A DNA stretch of 64,000 bases from positions 62,001-126,000 of the forward strand of contig VNKQ01000015.1 in the NCBI GenBank assembly GCA_016508695.1. The letters run 5' to 3'. Numbering within the stretch: position 1 is the stretch's first letter; each line of letters begins with the position of its first letter. The translations under genes and the position numbers were made by a program. Positions 55,850 to 64,000 of the stretch are shown piece by piece. The notes beneath the pieces are model-generated. The model made no database searches. It had not been told where the DNA came from and worked only from the letters and a program-made list of their open reading frames with translations. The DNA comes from Hyphodiscus hymeniophilus (Eukaryota; Ascomycota; Leotiomycetes; Helotiales; Hyphodiscaceae).

Positions 55850-57367
55850 ATGCCAGGCCAGCCACGGAGTAAGTTTGATGCCATACAATCCAGGGAGAGC
55901 AATCCATTACGTTCTCGTTCACTAGCGAGCGACAATGTTGACCTGACCGCGACTAACGCAGCCCTGCGGCTCCATCGTCTTATGTAAACGAATGCTAATT
56001 TACTCCTTCACCCAGTTCGGACCGTCGAGGGCTCTTGCTGGGGATGCAAAGAGCGGAGGGTAATCTGCGACCTGACACTGCCGGGCTGCGAGAAATGCGC
56101 AAAGATTGGGCGACGATGTGATTATGGGAAAGTCAGGCTGCGGTGGACTGATTGTGTGGCATCTCGCGGACGCCTTGCGGGCAAGAAGATACCTCTATCC
56201 CCACCTGTACGACTATATCAAGGGCCTACTTTGCAGAAAAACCAGGACCATCATCTGCTATATTTCGAGAATGAATTACTCCCCCGTTTCAACCTCACCA
56301 ATACCGTCCCACAACTCGACCTGAAGATCCTCGCGAGAGACCCGATCCTCCTACAATCTGTGGTTGCAGTCGCAAATGCGCATCAGACATATGCGTATCG
56401 ATGTCCAGATGAACAAGCAAGCTTGGTTATGATACAGGATCGCAACAATGCCTTACGCATGTTTAGAAAACATCTAATTGCGGCGCATAACGACGAAGTC
56501 AACAACTCCCTCTTTATTGCAAATGTACTGCTTTGTATCTTGGACGGAATTATCGAACCCAGTACGGATACTTCAGCTACCCACCATCACTTAGTCGGCG
56601 GGAAGGCAATATTGAAGCACTGGGGAGGCGTGAAGGGGATCTTTGAGACCAAGGGAGAGCTGCCGATTCTGATGCTTTCAATTTTTGCTACTATGGATCT
56701 TACGCATGCCTTACTGATTGGTGATGAGCCATACTTCGAGGCTGCGGCTTGGGCAAAGCTTGGTGGATACGAAGCCTGGTGGGGGACCGTCAGTGCGAAC
56801 GATGACTTTCTGGAAACAATGTCTATCCTTTCACAGCTTGGAACTCTTGGATACGGAGTGCTTCACCTGAAGTCCACTGTCCCTATTGATCTGCTTTTCT
56901 CGATACAGACAGCGCTTGAAGACCAAGCAACCCGGCAATTAGCGGCAGACGATAAGGACCCGGATCGAATAGCGTGGGCCGCGTTCTGCTCAACATATCG
57001 CTTTTCGGCATCGGTGATTCTATATCGGGCTCTTAGTGGTCTCGATGTTGACGATCCTCTGGTTCAGCAAGCTGTGAATGGTTGCGTCGATGTCGTCGAT
57101 GGCACTGCTCTAACGCTGAAGCTTCACCACTGTATCCTCTTTCCATTGCTCGTAGTCGGAACACATTGCTTGCATGAAGAGCAGAGGTCTATTATCAGAC
57201 GAAGTATCATGCACACTTCGTCTTACCTATCCTTTGAAAGCCTACGCTCTCTGACCTCCTATTTGGAGCGCAGGTGGGCGAAGTTAGATGATGAGAAATC
57301 CGGTTGCCGTCAAATGGGCTGGTGGGACTATTTTGAAGAGATCGCAGCTGCGACGTGCCTATTCTGA
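55850..57367 (+). CDS. Zn2Cys6 transcription factor (second)
   Basis: Predicted 456 aa from a 19-bp first exon (55850-55868) and exon 2 (56016-57367), 147-bp GT-AG intron. The first exon encodes MPGQPR and joins as IRTVEGSCWGCKERRVI. The zinc cluster is CWGCKERRVIC, then DLTLPGCEKC and AKIGRRC, with normal spacing. The phase of the alternative ATG at 55836 would put exon 2 out of frame, which decides the start. The regulator domain follows with YFENELLPRFNLTN, LARDPILLQSVVAVANAHQT and ALRMFRKHLIAAHND, as in fungal Fungal_trans_2 proteins. Nuclear regulator; target unknown. It sits upstream of the ammonium transporter on the same strand. Confidence 0.88.
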
Positions 57368-58331
57368 ATTTCTTCCAGTGAAATTCCAGGCAAGGATAGG
57401 CTACTGGTTTGGGGAGTTGACGGAAAACGGTCTTTTTAGTACAGTCGTTATGTTTGGAAGTCTGGATTTCTATACCCTTGGGCGCTCGGAGGATGACGGC
57501 GTACGGTACCGGTATGGGGCAAAGATCTGGACTTTTCAACAAAAGCGAGAGGTGGAACGAGGAATATGAAGTTTGTGTCGAATTAGAGGATGTCCTCTCA
57601 TCGTTCGCCGACCGGGATAACTATCAGTAGTACTACATCGATATTCAAGAAGACTAAGGGGTCTTAGAGGACGAATTCCTCAAATCTCAATCCAGAGCAA
57701 CGAAAGGTTTCTGTGACCGCTGAGTTACGATTGGTGGCTGTCTCGAGCGTGCTGAACGATGAGACTTGCATATGGATTGGAAAGAGTCTGGGATTGGGGA
57801 CAGAGGATGACAAATTTCCTATATTTCTTGAGTCCGTTGGAACTAATATCGAACTTCAGAGTAGAAGGAAGAGAGCCAAATGTGGGAAAGCTTGGTAGGA
57901 AAGTCCATTTTCATAGGTGCCTTCAATCTTATCTATTTGAGTCCAATACCGCAGTCACTAGTTCCGAAGCACCTCTTCAGTGTCGAAGCTCAAAGCTGCC
58001 ACAATTCTCAGAAAATGAAGCCTGACGATGCAGCCATTTTAGTTTCCTCTTTGGGACTGGACGTAGACCAAGTACGGGGAGGCGTATGCGGATGGGGATC
58101 CTGCTCTAGCGTCAAAGCTCGTACATGATACCCTTGACGCCACTACCAAATACTCATTGATAAGACGATAAGGACCAACAGAAAACAACGCAGTCTCAAC
58201 AGCAGCTACTCCATCCTTCATGGTTAACCTGCTGCAATCTGACTGAGTTGCAGCCTCTTCGTCGAGATCCTGGTACCGTACTACCCCACGAAAGAGAAGC
58301 CGGACCATCAGTGCGACGACCTTCCTCCATT
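57368..58331. other. intergenic region
   Basis: Between the second regulator and the ammonium transporter. Short frames only; holds the transporter promoter. Nothing else recognised. Confidence 0.5.
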
Positions 58332-59796
58332 ATGTCTGCCGGCTCAGCCTCCTCTGTCCTCGAAGCTTGGAAACAGTGTGATCTCACTGACACCCTCTTT
58401 GTCCTTGTATGCACGGTTTTCTGCTGGGCTATCATCCCAGCGGTCGGTCTCGCATACTCTGGTTACTCTCATCGCCGCAATGGCATGGCCTCTTTCATGC
58501 CGGGCATCTTATCAATCGGCGTCTGCTCGATTCAGTGGTTCGTGATTGGCTACTCATTTGCCTACGGAGGAGGGTCCGGCGTGATTGGAGATTTCAAGTA
58601 TGCTTTCCACAGAGGTGTACTTTCTGAGCCTGTTGGAACAATACCTGCAATTCTATTCAGTGAATTCCAGCTCGTGTTCGAGGCGACCGTCTGCGCAATC
58701 GCTGTGGGAGGGGCTTGTGAGCGTGGTCGAACGTTGCCACTCATTCCGTTCATATTTGTAAGTTCAACCCCAATGTCAAAGACTTCCCACTGACTTCTTT
58801 CCAGCTCTGGGGAACCTTCATATACTGTCCATTAGCCCACATGGTCTGGTCAGAAACTGGCTTCCTAGGTAATCTAGGTGTCCTAGACTTTGCAGGTGGA
58901 ACGCCGGTTCATGTCTGCTCGTCTGCAACAGCAGCAGCCCTCAGCGTCTACCTCTCCTACCCGCTCTTCCGCTCCAAGAAGTCCGCCGTGCGTACACCCT
59001 CTCACCTCAAGCTTCATCGCCCCGGAAACTCCATGTCCCAACTCATTGCCCTCGTTATCATCTGGAACTCCTGGCTCGCTTTCGATGCAGGTACCACTCT
59101 CAGCTTAAACTTCAAATCCATCATGGCCCTCTGCGTGACGAACCTTTGCGCATCTGCTGGAGCGATGACTTGGCTTTGCCTGACGTATTTCGAGACGGGG
59201 AAATGGTCGTTGGATAGTACATTCATGGGAGCGATTGCTGGGCTCGTCATGATCACTCCGTCTGCTGGCTTCATCGATATGCCGACTTCATTCTTTTTCG
59301 GCGTTGTTGGAGCTATTGTCGGCCGCCAAGCTTTGCGCATCAAGTTCACTAAGCTTGCTGCTCGTTTACGTTGGGTTGACAATGGGGATTCTTTTGCTAC
59401 CCATTTTGTCCTGGGAACGCTGGCCACTATCTCCACTGGACTGTTCGCACAGAAGAGTGTTGCAGCTTACGATGGAGCCACAGATATCGCAGGCGGTGTG
59501 ATCTTCGATGGGAATACCAGACAATTAGGTATTCAAGCTCTCGAGGCGGTCATTGGCATGACGTGGTCTTTCGTTGGATCATATATCATCTTTGCGCTGA
59601 TTGATTGTATCCCGGGGTTGGAGGTGTTGGCGAAGGACGAGTGAGTCTTCTTGCTTGATTACAATGGGAGTCGTGGCTAACCTTTTGTAGGGATATTGTG
59701 GCTGGGATGGATGCTGCCGAGATGGAAGAATCGTTTGACGGGCAGTGTGAAGATGATTATCATCCATTCAAGAATGGAGCTGTCACGCTGGAATAG
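58332..59796 (+). CDS. ammonium transporter (Amt/Mep family)
   Basis: Predicted 455 aa, three exons (58332-58757, 58805-59640 and 59691-59796), introns 47 and 50 bp. About eleven membrane helices: e.g. LFVLVCTVFCWAIIPAVGLA, then YSGYSHRRNGMASFM and GILSIGVCSIQWFVIGYSFA. Twin-His positions appear in GGTPVHVCSSATAAAL and SFATHFVLGTLATIS. The region usually written WFGFNxGS is WNSWLAFDAGTTLSLN here, a diverged form, so substrate range could differ. FSEFQLVFEATVCAIAVGGA and GAIAGLVMITPSAGFIDMPT are Amt signatures. The C-terminal tail is acidic (DIVAGMDAAEMEESFDGQ). Role: ammonium import at the plasma membrane, possibly as a sensor. It lies next to an amino-acid-type permease. Confidence 0.93.
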
Positions 59797-61007
59797 ATGG
59801 TTTGGCCATAGTGAGAAGATACCTGGGCCTTAAGTAACTGATCTCATCAAGAACATAGGACCAAATTCTGGATCTGTACATAAGTGCAGATGAGCTGCTA
59901 AACAAGTGCTCCAATTGCATACCCAATACAATTCAATCAAAACCTTTCCGTTTCTCCGCTCGGTTTCTGATCTTGTTATTGGTATCATGAATGTCGACAA
60001 AACATGTTCTCGCCGTACCCTCATATGCAACCATAGAAGGGATCCAGTCTCGCAATTGCTAACAACTACCTGGAGCATTTCCCAATAGATAACAACAATT
60101 AGCCCCTGGGTTTCCCCCACATTCACGTGATCCGCCCCATGCTCTCTCGTGGTTTCTTTTGGACTGATACAGCAGCGCTTTACCCAACACGGGCAAAACC
60201 ACGACCACTTGCGCCAGGCAACCCCAGCCTGCAGCGGGACAGCCCCTCGTTCCATTGTCACCAACCTCTTTTGTAGAAAACATCCTGACCGGCGGGAACT
60301 TTGTTTCGACCCGTTCCCAGCACCAACATCTGTTGCTGGGGACAGCGAGTTGTGGACAGGCTTTGGTGATTGGTTCAAGATAGCAAAGGGACATTATCGA
60401 GGATTCGAGGGATTGTCCGGCAGAGATAGGTACGGGTATTTGACAACTTTGGCTGCGGAATCCGCGGATGGATAAGAACGCGCCATATCACGCACGGCAT
60501 CGCTCCACTCGAGGTCCCTCCGTTACCGTAGACCGAATCAGATTTGCTATAGAAGATTGTACCCGTTGTACCGGTACCGAGAAGACCAAAGGAAGTGCTA
60601 GTCGACGGGGAATACAAGCCTGATAAGGACATACAACTTCGCTGCTGATTCCCTCCTCGTTCTCTTCTATCTACTTGTTGACTTCGTTGTTTTTGTCATT
60701 CGATACCAGTCGAACAGTTACTCGGGACTCAAGGACTCACGGCTATCGCATTGACTTACTGGAAGTGAAGCTTGTATCCTGCTGTTATCCTTACCTAACT
60801 ACCTATTGGTCTACGATATCAATACAGTCACGTGTCTGTTGTATATCACTTCACTTTCGCTAAATCGATTGGCAAAGACGTGACTTCACAGACATTGCAG
60901 GTTCCTTTCGTGCAGCACAAGGTTACATCTGTCACCCTTTTGTGACTCCAATCCGTTCCTGTCAAAACGACAACGCAACTGCATCGACGAACAACCATAT
61001 CACAGCC
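59797..61007. other. intergenic region
   Basis: Between two transporter genes. Open frames on both strands (for example 60149-60475 and the minus-strand 59830-60378) have no domain and overlap; I do not call them. Contains the permease promoter. Confidence 0.45.
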
Positions 61008-63035
61008 ATGTCCTCAGTGGAGTCAAAGCTGCCAGACGAGAAGGCCTCTCCCTCTCCCGAAGAAGCCAATGAGAGTGGCAATGGCCAGCATCATGACCTT
61101 GACAGTCTGACAGCGTTGGGCTACACCCCTGAGCTGCAACGCAACCGTTCTCTCTTCACTCTTCTCTTTCGTAAGTTTACAAAGCAAATCGTATATCCCA
61201 ATCAGAGCTGTTTCCGGCGTAGCGACTCTGCGAAGCTGCCTCGTGAACGAAACGACGGGCCCCCGTTTATGTTACACGACTGCTAACTCCACATTCGCTC
61301 AGAAACACTCGCGATCGCCGCCATTCCCTATGGCGAAGGTGGACCATTCATTTATGCCGTCTTCGGTGGTGGTCAACTCTCCGTCTTCGTTGGTTGGCTT
61401 ATGGTTCTGGTCCTTGATGAGTGTGTCGCTGTCTCCTTGAGTGAGCTTGCCTCACGTTATCCAACCTCTGCTGGCCCCTACTACTGGTCTTTCCAAATCG
61501 CCAAACGCAACAAGACCGTTCTTTCTTTCATCACAGGATGGGTCTGGCTCATTGGCAACTGGACAATTACACTGAGTGTGAATTTCGGTTTCGCATCACT
61601 CATCTCGGCGACAATTGCTATGTGTATGTCTCCTTCCTCTTCCATTGTTACTCTTTCTTTTCTTCTCTTGCAGAGGCGTTTCAACTGTCTCATGAGCTGT
61701 TGGAAATGGATCGCCATGATTCTCGGAATAGCTCCCTGGCTCTCCAATACGCCGCCACCTCTACTGAACCGAGCTTGAATGCTAACTACTAGTAGACCAT
61801 CCCGATTTCCTGCTCAATGATTGGCAGCTTCTTCTCGTCTTTTACGCAGTCTGCCTGGCTTCTTTCGTCATCTGTGCGTTTGGGAACAAGATTCTGCCTA
61901 TGGTCGACACGATCTGTGCTGCTTGGACCGCTATCAGCATCTTGATCATCTTGATTGCGCTGTCTGTGAAGGCCGACGTTGGGCGCCATTCCGCCAGTTA
62001 TGCTCTGGGCCATTATGATACCAGTCTCTCCGGCTGGGGTGGCTTCACGTTCTTCATTGGTCTCCTCCCCGCGGCCTACACCTTTTCTGCTATTGGCATG
62101 AGTAAGTTTCTTACAAACTCTGGTTATCACAATGCCCAAATTGTTCAAGCAATTCTTCAGATTCACATCCATTGCGATCCCTCCTGCAATAAGAAATGCA
62201 TGCTAACTTCACATTCAGTCTCCTCCATGGCGGAAGAAGTCGCTGATCCAGCTATGAAAGTCCCCAAAGCCATGGCTCTCTGCGTTCCAGTTGGCGGCAT
62301 CGCAGGACTGTTCTTCATTATCCCAATCTGTGTCACGATGCCACCGCTAGCAGACGTTGCTGCTGCCCCCGTCTTCCAAGCCATACCATACATCTTCCAG
62401 ACCGTCATGGGGTCTCCAGGCGGAGGACTCGGTTTAACCTTCCTCGTTCTCGGTGTGACAATGTTTTGCTCAATATCGATCACTGTGGCAGCTTCCCGCT
62501 GCACATGGGCTTTCGCACGCGATGATGCTATCCCCGGTTCAAAGCTTTTCTCCATTGTGAACACCAAGCTTAGTGTTCCCGTTTGGGCCCTAGCGCTTGT
62601 CACCATTGTTCAAATGCTACTCGGTCTTATCAACCTGGGCTCGACTTCGGCATTCAACGCCTTCGTCGCAGTCGGCGTCCAAGCTCTAGCCGTCTCCTAC
62701 GCAATCCCAATCACCATATCTCTCGTCTGGAACAGACGTGTTGAGGTCAATCAAGCACGCTGGAACGCCGGACCGCTTATTGGCACGATTGTCAATGTTG
62801 TTGCGATTGTCTGGATCACCTTCGAGGTCATTCTGTTTAGCATGCCCACTACTCTGCCCACTACTGCTGTTGGAATGAATTATTCCTCCGTAATTCTAGT
62901 TGGCTTCATGGCTATTTCAGCTGCGTGGTATTTCGTCCATGCTCGCAAAGGTATCTATCCTCTCAGTCGCCAAGATAATATTTTGCTAACGACAGCGCAG
63001 TTTACAAAGGACCTCCTGCTTCGGATGGATTGTAA
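61008..63035 (+). CDS. APC-superfamily amino acid/choline/GABA-type permease
   Basis: Predicted 518 aa, five exons (61008-61170, 61303-61623, 61796-62101, 62219-62950 and 63001-63035). Introns 132, 172, 117 and 50 bp. The cytosolic N-terminus (MSSVESKLPDEKASPSPEEA) ends at DLDSLTALGYTPELQRNRSL, the lead-in of fungal choline/GABA-type permeases. About 12 helices follow, with IPYGEGGPFIYAVFGGG, then SELASRYPTSAGPYYWSFQI and GWVWLIGNWTITLSVNFGFA. The characteristic SSMAEEVADPAMKVPKAM occurs near residue 270. The last exon adds only VYKGPPASDGL. Plasma-membrane importer of an amino acid, choline or GABA; substrate not readable from sequence. Long introns compared with neighbours may reflect transcript control. 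Confidence 0.92.
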
Positions 63036-64000
63036 TTGCTTGGTTTCTTACTAGTGCTTCCGTCTGTATTGCAGTATCAAAAATATGCGTTGATTGGCAA
63101 GAAATAGAGCAGGGCTTGGCTTTTCTCAAAGTAAACAGGACTTCAAGGTAGTCTTTGCTACTCAAACAAAGTCTCTGATACTTTAAGCATACGATACGCA
63201 TCTCCATTTATTCATCTTGAACCCTCCATCGACCACTACCACTTCCCCTCTGCCTGCAGTGCAACCAAAATTGCCCAAGTACTGTGCAGTGATCGTTATT
63301 CCTTCGTCTTGTTACCCCATATGTCCTTCTTCTTCCGCCGAGTGGCAATCATATATACGATCAAGGGACCCCCCATGCTTTTCCGATGAGAGCGATGGTC
63401 ATCCGACGTGATGGTTCAGTCACAGCAGAAGATTCGCTGATTCTGATTCGATCATCTCACGACAAAAGCTTTTGATACCCTGGGAGTTTTGTTATCGCAT
63501 CTCCTTTGTGCTCGGCACCGTGCCACTTCTCCTTTTTTCTGTCACGGCCATCATGATAGTTCTCTAAATTCTGTCATGATAGTTCTCTAAATTCTGTCCT
63601 TGACAGTCAATCTTGAAGATCATACGTTGTTTCATTAAAGCTCTACGCTGTTGGGTTTTGATACCCGATGTCCTATCTACATTGAAGATGCCTATCCCTT
63701 TCTTCCAGTTCGTTCACCCAGAAGAACCCCATTCATCGATCGCCGCGTGGATGTCGGTCAGCTCCAAAGTCCAGGACGCAGTGAACGTACTATTTAGCTG
63801 CCGCAGCATGTTATTTGCTTGGATTCGAGGCTCATGTAATCCCAACACGGCTCTTGCAGGGTAGAGGGGAAGTTCACCGTCTGCGCAGTCCCCACCCGCT
63901 ATATGTGGGCCATGGATTTCCCCAAGCCGATTGGTAAGTACCGGGATTGAGGGGGTTCCGGCGCTGATATCGACTTATGTTGTTCATGTGCCCGAAATAA
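63036..64000. other. window-end intergenic region
   Basis: 3' flank of the permease and then no recognised gene to the end. A 23-bp perfect direct duplication lies at 63551-63596. The frame at 63613-63864 has no domain. Confidence 0.5.
63551..63596. repeat. 23-bp tandem duplication
   Basis: TCATGATAGTTCTCTAAATT plus CTG occurs twice in tandem with no mismatch. Confidence 0.95.

Noticed and set aside
59830..60378. 182-codon minus-strand frame
   Set aside because: No domain, overlapping competing plus-strand frames, no splice support; likely chance.

Overview
This 64 kb window is nuclear DNA of a filamentous ascomycete (Pezizomycotina; probably Leotiomycetes, which is an inference). Almost every recognisable gene is cut by short GT-AG introns, mostly 46-60 bp. 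The gene set is typically fungal: microbial-type opsin, Rds1/LsdA-like secreted protein, Zn2Cys6 regulators, pepsin-like secreted protease, GT92-like glycosyltransferase. There are no bacterial operons, tRNAs, rRNAs or CRISPR arrays that I can see. I rebuilt gene models by hand from splice sites; total coding length is a multiple of three in every spliced model given here.

Layout. 0-1.8 kb: simple-sequence DNA only. 1.8-6.7 kb: a proton-pump-type opsin (-) and a CASTOR-like ACT-domain protein (-), separated by minisatellites. 9.2-18.3 kb: a CID/RS-domain RNA-binding-type protein (-), a tiny four-exon DUF4748 gene (-), a large propeller/inositol 5-phosphatase (+) and a GFA/CENP-V-fold protein (+). 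18.5-24.4 kb: a worn region with an alpha/beta-hydrolase fragment, a secreted aspartic protease (-), and a degraded Cys-rich gene. 25-40 kb: housekeeping block with a CaiB/AMACR-type CoA-transferase (+), Vps1 dynamin (-), ribokinase (+, with an apparent one-base frameshift), Gid7 (-), V-ATPase subunit A (+) and deoxyribose-phosphate aldolase (-). 40.7-48 kb: a decayed GPI-type surface-protein tail, a GT92-like glycosyltransferase (-), low-complexity DNA and a 256-bp Tc1/mariner-type MITE. 48.5-63 kb: LsdA/Rds1-like secreted protein (+), a Gfo/Idh/MocA dehydrogenase (-) divergent from a Zn2Cys6 regulator (+), a second Zn2Cys6 regulator (+), an ammonium transporter (+) and an amino-acid/choline-type permease (+).

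How genes may work together. Vps1, V-ATPase subunit A and Gid7 serve vacuolar traffic, vacuolar acidification and ubiquitin-dependent control of gluconeogenic enzymes. Ribokinase and DERA both act on (deoxy)ribose phosphates. The right end groups two local regulators with a sugar-type dehydrogenase and two nitrogen-source transporters, a plausible nutrient-acquisition neighbourhood, though co-regulation is only inferred. I found no wholly new system. The most notable sequence-level signals are the MITE, an imperfect duplication inside an unusually long V-ATPase intron, a perfect 18-bp hairpin in an intron, a likely GC-AG intron, a gene with 9-, 14- and 26-bp exons, and the ribokinase frameshift.
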